From Gnetum montanum (Eukaryota > Streptophyta > Gnetopsida > Gnetales > Gnetaceae), in contig MNCI01006170.1 in assembly GCA_015680685.1 (NCBI GenBank), positions 188,354 to 252,353 on the forward strand: a DNA stretch of 64,000 nt, in the 5' to 3' direction. The notes below the pieces were generated by a model that saw only the letters and a program-made list of their open reading frames with translations, did no database searches and was not told the origin of the DNA. Every line of letters starts with the position of its first letter. The first letter of the stretch is position 1. Below, piece after piece: positions 1-9,610 of this stretch. The translations under genes were made by a program, and so were the position numbers.

Positions 1-1442
1 ATGAAGTAACTGCTACCATGTTTTACCTGTAACGTGTGCCACTAATGACGGTACCCGCCACCATGAATGGCCACCACCCGGTAGTTACCATGGCCACCAT
101 CAACGATTTATGCCCTACTTTCCGGCAGTAACCATAGCTACATTGTCCACCACCTCCTAGCTGCACACGTCAAGTGTAACTGCCACACGTCTGGCATAAC
201 TCCCACCACTGAGTCTATGTCCGTTGTTTCTGCAACATTGGTTACACCACAGTAGTAGCTACCGCCAACGCAAAATGTCTGCTAGCAACCACGGCTATGC
301 GTAACTTTTGGGAGTTACGTATGGGACCGCCACCTTCTGTCATTGTGCAGAACATTTAGCTACCCTAGCGACATTCCCACTGCATATACCAGAAACTTCT
401 GGAGCTTCTTACTCTTAGGACGTGTTGCATCATGTCGAAAAACTCTATATCCGCATCCGCAACTTTGCCTTCGCATTTTATCTGCAATCTTGCATGTAGT
501 AGAAAAAAAAAGAAAAACATTGACGTTGCTTTACACGAACAGCCAACGAGTAAGAGAGAGATATGTTACACAACCTTAATTTGTTTAAGGATCATCATTT
601 TTGGAGTTAAGGCTGAAAATGATGCCTATATGCCTTTGTCTTTAATGTGTAAAATAATTTCAAAAAACATCTTGAATAACAGTCGTAGAGCTAAACATTT
701 CATTGTCTAACAATGTTCCCTAACCAAAAATTTCATGTTCTCTGTGCTCTCTCTTGATCCTCAAAAGCATTCTCAATTGGATGGAAATTCCAATGAGATT
801 TTAGCCAAAATCTTAAGGATTTTTGAAAATAGTCTTATAAAATTACAGTAAATAAATAACAAAATTAAATGTAAGCACTCATTATTGCTTAAATTTGCAA
901 TATATTTGTATAGAATCATAAGTAAACTTATGAAAGGATTTTCCTAAAATTTTAAATTGAAATTTATATTTATATTGCACATGCATCTAGCCTCACTCCT
1001 ATTAAATGACCCTGGTTTTTAAATTTTTGAGTACAAGCTCTATCTTTACCACCTTCTTGCATTTGCAATCCATGTGAAATATGGATCGTCAACGATACAT
1101 GTATTTACTTGCTATTAATGGTAAGGTGCATTTTTAGTTGCATGTATTAATGAAACTAAAACTAAAACATGATTAATCAAAGTATTTCTTTATGAAATTT
1201 TAAATTTTCCTTTTTTAATATTGTTCCAAATGTAGTAAACTTTAGAAGGATCCATCAGTGAAATTCACATTAAGGCATCTAATGTCTTAATTGCCCATTG
1301 GGACCTTAATATTCCTTTAATTAAATTTTCTTTAGAAAACCCCCTCTCATAAGAGGCTATGCTAATAGAAACTTTCATCACTATTCACCATCATTTAAAT
1401 AAATTTAGGTAGCTAAAATGTAAACTAGAATTACGAAATGTC
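1..1442. other. Intergenic DNA, no gene seen
   Basis: The first 350 bases are relatively GC-rich and dominated by CAC/GCC/GTT-type triplets, much like 4.8-5.96 kb and the LINE leader near 35 kb. The rest is AT-rich. The two short overlapping reading frames at 343-710 lack any recognisable motif and are probably chance. Nothing functional is supported. Confidence 0.6.
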
Positions 1443-1492
1443 CTGTTGATCATGGCCCCATGCCTAGCATGGGCAAGGTTGTCCTCAACAAT
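1443..1492 (+). repeat. Short dispersed repeat, copy 1
   Basis: About 48 bases starting GTTGATCATGGCC and containing CCTAGCATGGGC are nearly identical to 6635-6684. This copy abuts the truncated end of gypsy element A, so it may mark what truncated A. It contains no coding motif. Confidence 0.6.
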
Positions 1493-3500
1493 ACCCATAT
1501 GGATTTAGTTGTTGATAAGGGTACTGCTACCTTAGTGGTGGCATCCCCCATAACTGTAGGTGCTACCACTACTGGTACTACTCATATGGTTGTGATAGAG
1601 CTTCACTTGGATAATAAACTTATTGTTGCTAATGGAACTACCTTGGATTGCCTTGAGGATAAGGGAATCTTCTAAGTGCTTGCCTTCTTAACAATCTAGG
1701 ATTTAGCGCATACACCTTAAATCCATGCAAGTGTGACACAACAAGGCAACATCTTTTAGGATGTTTGTATTGGTAGATGTCACACCCACCATCATCATTT
1801 GATTATGTCTCCACAACTTCTTCTACTATAGTAGCTTTGCCCTTACCCCTTTGGTAGGCACATTCAACTTCTCTCCGCCTCCTATGGTCACAATCACTAC
1901 TTTACTCTCTTGATTCTTTTGTGATTTTTAGAGCAATTTGGAAATTTTTGTCCAAAGAGTCCCATAATTCATCAACCTTGATTGATATATTAAAAACAGA
2001 TTTTTGGATTGGCAAGGTTTTTCACTACACCAACTCATCAAGTGGTAACTCCTCCTCATTGCAAAATTGGACTTCCCTTTTTTTAACGGAAGGATCCTTG
2101 TTATATTCCTTAGTACTTTTCCATTTTGTCAACTCTCCTTCTTCTTTTGCTACCTACTTAATCAACCTTTGGATCTGATGGCCTCTAAGTTCTAACAGTC
2201 TTCCTTGGGCATAGACACCAAGAGTTCTTCTCATTTCTGATATGAGTCCATCTATGATATGATGAAGTTGTTTCTATTGAGAATAACCATGGCTAGGGTA
2301 TCGGTGTATGAGAGAATAGTATTTACCCATTGTGGCATCCAAGGGTTCATGTATTCCATGTTTCCATCCTTGGATCTACCTTCTTAGATTAAACACTTAG
2401 AAGTACATCTAATATTTATCATTGAATAGCTCTAGCATTGTACTCCACCTGGTGGATGGATTCCAATTCCAAGGATCGATACCAATTTTCTACTTCCTTG
2501 ATGAGTGTATTAGGAAATAAATTTAATTTCTACCAATCATTTTCAATATTCTATAAGGCATAGGCATTGTGAAAGGCCTGAAGATGTGTTTGCAAATTAG
2601 AGTTATATCCCCCCTCAAATTTGGGGACATTGTTCATGTAAAGTCACATGATCTAACTATCTTTCACATGCCTGGTTGGAATTTTTACTACCTCTTTAAT
2701 ATTTAGCATGCTCCAAGTTGCCAACAAAGATTCTTCATCATCATTATTTCAATGATGCCTGTGATGTCCTTTGCTTTCCCTTCATTCATGGTGAGCCTAA
2801 CAATCATTATTGTCCTGCTATTCATCTTCATCATTGTTGTCCTTTCTATGGTGTCTGTTAAAACTAAAAGAGGAAGAAGAAGACACAAATGAAGAGGATG
2901 AAGAGGGAGGAGGACTACCATCATGATGGTATCTGCCATGTTCTCTATGCTTTTCATGGTCATGTTCGTCAGCTTTTTTATCATCTTGATGCTTGCTTGA
3001 GCCCCTACTTTGACTCCCACTTTTGCCTAAACCCCAATTGTTGATAGTGGATTGCAAATTAAGGTTCAAGTCCCCATCACTAATATTAAGGGATGAAGAA
3101 TCATGGAGGATCCTCATTGTCATTTTGGTTGAGTAGGAACAAGGGATTAGTGAACCATTTCCCCTTCATAGCTTCATGATTCTTTTCTTGGTGTTGATCT
3201 CTCCTATGTTGTGTTTTAGTAGGATGGTAGTTCTGGTAGTCATGGTCATGCATAATGTACTCTTTTTGAAGATCCTAGATGCCCAACCTCGTAAGAGTTT
3301 GAAGCAACATCATGGGCACAGATCAATCAGAAGGCATTACAATGTTGCCCTCCATATCTAATGACCATAGTTGTTCATCCTGATGTAGGATGAAGGTGAA
3401 GTCAGTCGCATACTTATCTGGATGAGTATATACCACCCTACATTCTTAAGGCACTAGAGGTTTAGTATCATCATGCCTATAAGAAGAAGACATTTTGGGA
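1485..3500 (-). pseudogene. gag of gypsy element A (decayed)
   Basis: Would encode the capsid-forming Gag of an Athila/Tat-like element. The His/Ser-rich N-terminal segment (about 2818-3123) aligns with D (60,446-60,850) and C (50,456-50,860). The capsid region follows at about 1.85-2.7 kb; its helix reading YAQGRLLELRGHQIQRL is shared with B and C. The knuckle at about 1757-1797 reads CDIYQYKHPKRCC, its second Cys now Tyr. A Pro/Gln/Tyr-rich linker lies at 1485-1680. Several in-frame stops break the frame, so it is not functional. Confidence 0.75.
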
Positions 3501-3637
3501 TTAGAAAAAATAAAACTTAATGTGCATCATTATAATTGTTTTTGTTATTTTGGCATATGATGTGACTTTAGGGTTTGTTCCAACGATGTTAAATGGTTTT
3601 CACTAAGTTCCTAGATAGCGCATGTATCAAACAAAAG

Positions 3638-3657
3638 ATCCCCAGCAATAGCACCAA
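3638..3657 (-). promoter_or_regulatory. Primer-binding site of element A (tRNA-Asp-like)
   Basis: On the minus strand the bases right after the LTR end read TTGGTGCTATTGCTGGGGAT. This resembles the complement of the plant tRNA-Asp 3' end (TGGCGCCGTTGCCGGGG), with a few transitions, and gives the orientation of A. Confidence 0.75.
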
Positions 3658-4566
3658 TGATGAATGGTGAATACCCCTACACTCAACCATACGAAGCATT
3701 AAGTGTTCATGTGCAATTTGGTGGAATTTCGTAGACCATTTTTCTTTTGGTACACTAGCGTCTAGGAAATGAACTTGCCCTAATAGTCATTCATTAACTT
3801 CTCAATTACACTTGTGATATGCAAAGGTATGGTTAAGTATAATAAAGGTGTATGATTTTTATTATTTTTATATTAAATGTTTTAGGTGCTTAAAATAAAG
3901 GATGAAAGGAATGAAGTAATTTAATTTCTAATTTAATGCAACTAACTAACCAATGTCTAACTAATCCTAACATAGTCCCACTTTCTATACACATCCTAAA
4001 CACGTATAATACTACTCGGTTACCAAACATTAAGTGTTACTAGGATTACTAAGCATCATGTGCATGCTTGAAGTGGTTGTACTTATGTGCTTAATTAATT
4101 GTTATTTAATTTAGCTTAATTTAGCTTAATTACTTTAAGCATTAAAGGAAATTGCATAAAACATTGAATGTATGAAGAAAATATTTAATATAGCCAAACT
4201 GCTGTAAGGTTTATCAAAAATCTTGTCTTTATTATTGCACACACTGCCATGCTTAGGTACAATAGTGCTTGAATAAAAATTTGTATACTTAATGACTCCT
4301 ACTGTGGGCACATGGGAAAATATTCTAACTCTAGAAAAGAAAAACTATAAGAGCTCTACTACACTATGACTAAGACTTCCAAATTGTACATCCAAATGTT
4401 ATATTTATAGGTTGACACACATCCCATGATATCGGATATCTGACATTGCTTCTTGGTCCCCAATATCAGGTATCTAATATCAAAGCTAGATAAAATACAC
4501 TTCTTTAGCTACTATTCTAATCAAGTATGAGAGTACCATTAGCCATATTTTTTTAAGTTCATAATG
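3658..4566 (-). repeat. 5' LTR of gypsy element A
   Basis: The LTR ends TCATCA (3663 down to 3658) next to the primer site, and matches the LTRs of C and D along most of its length. It contains a TATA box (minus strand, 4412-4419) and upstream GATATC-like motifs. The outer end is degenerate; TTATGAAC near 4566 probably corresponds to TGATGAAC. Confidence 0.7.
4412..4419 (-). promoter_or_regulatory. TATA box in LTR of element A
   Basis: TATAAATA on the minus strand, at the same relative LTR place as in B, C and D. Confidence 0.5.
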
Positions 4567-5135
4567 TTGATGCGTAAATTTTGGATGCACCAACATTAGG
4601 AAAAAAAATTGTTTGAGGAGACTATTGCCTAGGGTGCCTCCTATATGGGTACGAAAACCTAGGAATAGTCTTAGTTAGAGAGGGCCATGTGATGTTTTAA
4701 AAAAAGTAAAGTAAACTACAAAAGTTAGGAGAATTTAGTCTTGAATTTTAAGACTTCATAAAATTACAGTAGCTAACTAGTAAATTTAAACTTTTTCCTA
4801 CTCCCCTGCTACTATTGTTGGTCCATTGCTGTCTCGTTGTTACAGATGCTATTGCAGCCAACACTGCTCGTAGCCACCAAGAGAGGGGAAGATGTATCAC
4901 ACGTTGTTGTCATCCCATGCAAGGTATTATCCAAAGCTACTATCATTGTTTCACTAACTGCCACACAGTTGTCGCATGCTATTCACATGCCTAACACGTG
5001 CTACCTAGGAGAGGGAGATAGAGTTCAAGCCTGCTATGGGAGAGTACTACCTCTTTGCCAATGTTGTTGCAATTGCTGCTACTAACTGCTATCTGCACGT
5101 ACACCACCAACAATGCTACTACCATGGAGAGAGAA

Positions 5136-5174
<39 letters not shown>

Positions 5175-5992
5175 GCACTTTTCTCATGTTCATACTGGCT
5201 ATAGCTCCCAGATGTACGCTTGCAACTTCTGCCAATTACTATCCACTGTTCAAGCCCACCATCACATGCATCATTTAGAGCTGCCACTGGGAGAGCTTGT
5301 TGTGTGCTATTGTTTTCACATGTAGTGTGTCATTTAGAGCTGTCACCACTATGTTGACTATTATTGTCACATGTAGACAGTTAATGCACCCCTGTTGCCT
5401 GATGCTACACATTGATGTCTATTGTTGTTAACACCATTGTCAAAGTGAGAGAGCCTTCATTGCTCCTACCACACGCATTGCTACCATTGTGAGAGCCTTT
5501 GAAGCACTTGTTGCACATGCCCTCTATTAGCCAGACATTACTGATGACATGCTGATATGCCCTGCTCATCACTTTCATAGCTCGCGCACATTGTCTATCT
5601 TTGGTTTAGAGAGGCCACCTACTCGTTTGCTGCTGATAACAACTCTTGCCCTCGCTAGCTAAGGGACTTCTGCACCATTTGTTTATCACGTGTCCTACCA
5701 TTGATTATAGAAAACCTCTGGGAGGCCGCTTGCCACCACACTCTCTTGTAGTTGCCTACCTATCATGGTGATTGATTGGAGAACTTGCTGCATGCTAGAG
5801 AGAGGGGAGGTTGCTTGATCATCCACTTGTAGCAGGTCATGGCCTCCTTTATAGCCACTCATTGTCAGTTATGTAACTCCCGTAACACTTGGCACCGCCA
5901 CATCGTCCACCACTCATGCCATTATAACCATTGTAACGCTCAGCACTACCACCCCACATTTGCACATAATTGTTGTAAGTGAATGTCTAGAA
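4567..5992. other. Intergenic DNA, triplet-rich, no gene seen
   Basis: From about 4.8 to 5.96 kb the sequence is rich in CTGCTA/CACCAC/GTTGTC triplets, like 1-350. Short reading frames on both strands overlap one another around a GA repeat and show no domain or codon signal. Confidence 0.6.
5141..5172 (+). repeat. (GA)n microsatellite
   Basis: About fifteen uninterrupted GA dinucleotides. They create the spurious Arg-Glu and Leu-Ser repeats in the overlapping frames. Confidence 0.95.
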
Positions 5993-8043
5993 TCTATCTT
6001 TATTTTTCATAGAAATGTAATATTTGTTTAATCAATTTGGTAGGTCTTCAAACTTAATAAAGCTTCAAATTTGAGCCAGAAATAACAATAATCAAAGTTA
6101 CTATTATAGAAGCGAATTCCCATGCAGGAGTAGAAATGAGGTGAAGAAAATAAAAAAAAAGAGTGGCATTTTAATATGAATGATTGACAAAACATCAGTC
6201 ACAAGATTCCCGATGTATTTTGAAGGCATGATCCTCCCACCATCATCCAAGACTAATGCAACTCATTGATTTTATTCTTTATAACATATAATTATGTATT
6301 TGCTATTATTAACTAATTTATGTTGCATTGAGCAACATGCATTGGTGGCAATGCATGTAGTTTAATATGAAACCAACTACTTGGGCCAAAAGAAAAGGAC
6401 AATTTTTGTAGTTATTTTAAGTGATTTGTAGGATGAATGATGATAACTATTAGACTCGACCAAATTAGGAAGCTACTACAGATTTCAAATTTGAGCATTG
6501 GTTGGAAATTGTAGTCCAACTTCTTTCCTTTGGTTTCTATTTTACATTATCATGATATTATAGTTAGGGATCATGTGATAATAAGGTGTTTGTTTTTCAA
6601 TGTCCTTAAAAATTTAAGTATGAAATTGTTGTTGATCATGGCCATGTGCCTAGCATGGGCGAGGTTGACATCAACACATATTATCTTAGAATCAAAAGGA
6701 GTAGATAGATTCAACTTATTTAAAAAGAACATACTTGTAGGTTGTATAGGTCAAGAGCCCTTGAAGATGAGTTGCATGTGTTTCTTTTCTATGTTAAGAC
6801 TACCCATTTGAGATAGCATTATAATGTTACAACAAAAAATGCTAAGATTTTTTTTTGTTGCCCCTATTCTTGCTTGGTCAATTTGTAAAGTCTATCATTA
6901 TTTTTCATTAAAATGTAGTATTTATCCAATAAATTCTATGGGTCTTCGAACCTAATAAAGCTTCTATTTTAGGTTTAGTTTCAAAAGTAGAAGCCTTGTA
7001 CCAATTCATTATATACACTCATACTTTGCATATCTCAAAGTAAGACAAATTCTCTAAAGTAGTTCTTGAGAATTCATAAGACCACAGTTGGTATTTTCAG
7101 GGAATGCAACGGTTGAGAAAATGTAATATGTCTTGGGAGAAAGTGCAATAAAATCTTAAGCATATTCACAAAGAAGTCAAGTAGAATGTTTTAACACAAT
7201 TGTCATCTAATCTAAAAGGCAAGAAATATTTTATTTATATCATATTAGATCTAATAAACTAAATGCAAAAGCTCATTATCTATTAGGTGCTATTCCAATC
7301 AAGTATCCAACTACCCTAACCTTTGCTTAAGTTTGCATCATCTTGGAATTGAATGTAGAAGATGGATTCAACTTCCCTCCAAAAAGAACACACATGTAGA
7401 TTGTGTAGGTCATGAGCCCTTATAGATGAGTTGCATATATTTTTTTTCCTTTGTTGTGGCTACCCATATGAGACAATATTATATGATTAGCTGCATATAT
7501 TTTTTTCTTTGTTGTGACTAGCCATATGAGACAATATTATACCAAATAAAATGAAATGAAGCTTTATTACCTTAGAAGACCCATGAGACTTGGATTTATC
7601 TATTCCCTTACTGAGCATAAGTCCCATGAATCACCTATTTTAGATGAACGATTCTGGAAACCACGATTTGAAATTACACTTTCTAGAAATACCCATTTCT
7701 CATTTTTAAACCTTTTTAGAGGGTATTGGACCCAATATAATTATAATATAAATATACCACAAAATATTTAACTCAGCATTGTCTGCAAAAATTGAACCTA
7801 TGACTTAAAGTTTTCAAATCAAGAGTCTTACCATTTATGTAACACCTCATTTGTTAGCACTAACAGACTTATCCGGTTTTGTTTTTGTTGTTTCTGTTAA
7901 TGCCTAGTTAAGTTGTAGAGCCTGTGTTTAATTTTCTGAAAATGTGATATCTGTCCACTAGATCCTATGAATCTTCTAAGGTAATAAAGGTTCGGTCTAA
8001 TAGATCCTATGAATTTTCTAAGGTAATAAAGGTTCTGTTTTAG
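5993..8043 (+). repeat. Cluster of unclassified dispersed and tandem repeats
   Basis: Three diverged copies of a segment ending in AATAAAG lie at about 5993-6072, 6893-6975 and 7930-8000; copies 1 and 2 share ATTTTTCAT...AATGTA...GGTCTTC. A second segment repeats at about 6690-6835 and 7345-7480. Tandem duplications sit at 7431-7490/7491-7545 (about 60 bp) and 7959-8000/8001-8043 (42 bp). The AATAAA-bearing units could be 3' ends or LTR remnants of an unnamed element. No protein motif is visible. Confidence 0.55.
6635..6684 (+). repeat. Short dispersed repeat, copy 2
   Basis: Matches 1443-1492 with a few differences and contains GTTGATCATGGCC and CCTAGCATGGGC. The flanks of the two copies do not match. 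Confidence 0.6.
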
Positions 8044-8171
8044 TTTTGTATTAAATTTTCCTGATAATAATTTTAAAACTGGGTATACATGACGATACTT
8101 TTTAAAAGTAAATAAATGTATTTCGACATTTTTGAAAGCTAGACAGCGTCCTCCTGACGCATACTAAAATT

Positions 8172-8809
8172 TTGATATTCCAACCCTGCTATAGGGTCGA
8201 CGTGCATGAGGACTCACGTTTTTGGCATGAAGAGTGGCCGAGTTGCCGTAAGCATATTAGGCAGTTGTCTGATAGAAAATGTCGGTGTGAGCCGCGGGCC
8301 CGGTTTGTTCATTTCTTTATGATTAACAGGGACGACGTTATCCACATAATCATACCCTACAGATAGCAACCCTTTCCTCGAGCAAAGGAAAGCACCCAAT
8401 GCTGCGGCTTCTTTTGCTTATTTACACGAAAATTCTTGTTCACAGTCCCCATTGTCGCTGTATTATGACTGTATTATGACTGAGAGGAGGCCATATTCTG
8501 TTGCTGTATTATGACTGACAGGAAGCCATATTCTGTTGGAAAAACAGCGGGGTTATGCATTTTCCCGTGGACAAGAAAGGTAAAGTCGCCTGCCGCAAGG
8601 AATCAAAGAAAGCATTCAAGAAACCCATGAAGAGAGGAAACCGGTTAAACTTGACACGTAATGTATGAAGTATTTCCATTTTTCAATAGTATAAGACTCT
8701 TATCCATGATGTTCTTAGGGCTACTGCATTTTTTCCCATACGTAGCAGAGTGGTTTGTAACTTCGTATATATCTATCACTCAGGCCAGATTACAGACACT
8801 GCTGCTGCT
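8172..8809 (+). promoter_or_regulatory. Probable 5' region of the receptor-like gene
   Basis: Noticeably higher in G+C than its surroundings and directly upstream of the acylation-type start at 8810. It holds a short direct duplication (about 8457-8539) in which CTGTATTATGACTG and CCATATTCTGTTG recur. No clear TATA box or transcription start can be assigned. The frame at 8172-8366 has no recognisable domain. Confidence 0.35.
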
Positions 8810-9610
8810 ATGGGAAACCTCTGCTCCAAATGCTGCCCACGACCAGAGTCCTAAACCGAGCCCAGCATATGTGTTCCAGCCACCTTTGCGGAATGAGGAT
8901 GACATTTTTGCAGACAGCGATGATTTGTTTCTTGACAGAGTTCTCGATATGATTTCGGGCCTGCTATCGTTCCATCAGGCATGTTCTATAACATAACAAT
9001 CCTCCAATTTTGGTTTTCAATTCTTTACGATCAATCGTTATGGGTATTGGGTTTCGTTTCATTTGATCTGATGTGATGGTTTGTTTTTTCTGATCAGCAA
9101 GCGCACCAAACAATACCCGCCTCATCAGTGTGGAGCCTGCCCGGGGCCAGCAGTTTCAAGGTTGTACATAAAGCTCTGGACACGTTTTCTCCTTTGGAAG
9201 AGGCCTGAAAACTGATATTTGTATCTTTATCCGTTTTCACTTTTCATTGTTACAAATAAGGGAACTGGGCATATACTTATTACTGAGGTTCTCTGGATTT
9301 TATGTGCTTTTTCAGAATGGAGATGGCGGTGAGGAGCTTGTAACGACTTTGACAAACGTGCTTACTGTGTTCGGCAAAGCTCGCTGGATAGGGTTGGGAT
9401 TTGTGGTTGTTGCAGCTGTTCTTGAAAGACTAGAATCCGCCTCTGCCAACAGGAAGGAATGCTTGGCTTTGCTGGAGGAAGTCCACAGGCTCGCCAGGTG
9501 CGTCAAGCAGATCAAAAGCTGAACTGATTTGAACAGAGATGTAATGAAACAGTTCGGGGAAGAGGCCATGAAATTAATCATCAAAAGTTCCAATTACTGT
9601 CGTGGAAGCG
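8810..9610 (+). pseudogene. N-terminal exons of an NLR-like or MLKL-like gene (broken)
   Basis: The start at 8810 reads MGNLCSKCCPRPES, a Gly-2 plus multi-Cys context typical of N-myristoylation and palmitoylation, so a membrane-attached product is likely. A stop after 14 codons shows a frameshift; coding resumes one frame over (PAYVFQPPLRNEDDIFADSD) to 8978. A GC-AG intron (8979-9097) follows, then an exon from 9098 (to 9160 or slightly further), an intron ending at 9315, and an exon from 9316. That exon encodes a helical, partly hydrophobic stretch (GKARWIGLGFVVVAAVLERL...NRKECLALLEEV) resembling the four-helix N-terminal domain of plant MLKL-like proteins and some NLRs. An in-frame TGA at 9520-9522 interrupts it, but the same frame goes on as NRDVMKQFGEEAMKLIIKSS. 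The coding signal ends where the inverted repeat begins. Domain assignment is inference from pattern; breakage is seen directly. Confidence 0.55.
8979..9097 (+). other. Probable GC-AG intron
   Basis: The exon ends CATCAG at a codon boundary, followed by GCATGT as donor. The acceptor region is TTTTTTCTGATCAG, and translation resumes in phase 0. No GT donor is nearby. GC-AG introns are a known minor class; the call is inferred from frame continuity. Confidence 0.5.

Larger units (their letters stand above)
1485..4566 (-). mobile_element. Gypsy element A, truncated (5' LTR plus gag)
   Basis: Minus-strand Ty3/gypsy fragment in the same family as B-E. Read from high to low coordinates it has a 5' LTR, a tRNA-Asp-like primer site at 3638-3657, and gag down to about 1485. 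Protease, RT, RNase H, integrase and 3' LTR are absent. Family membership rests on the shared LTR end (TCATCA just before the primer site), the shared His/Ser-rich gag segment, and the shared knuckle. The break at about 1485 coincides with a short dispersed repeat. No target duplication can be tested because one end is lost. Confidence 0.8.

Noticed and set aside
343-710. Two overlapping reading frames near the window start
   Set aside because: Overlap in different frames, with no motif and no similarity to anything recognisable.
1460-1675. Antisense open frame repeated in A, B (19,977-20,213), C (49,081-49,317) and D (61,948-62,223)
   Set aside because: It is the complement of the Pro/Gln/Tyr-rich Gag linker in every copy. 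Its openness follows from that composition; there is no independent motif or start context.
4991-5325. Three overlapping frames with Arg-Glu or Leu-Ser repeats
   Set aside because: Produced by the GA microsatellite at 5141-5172.
8172-8399. Small genes on both strands at 8172-8366 and 8214-8399
   Set aside because: They overlap antisense to each other, have no domain, and lie in the probable 5' region of the receptor-like gene.
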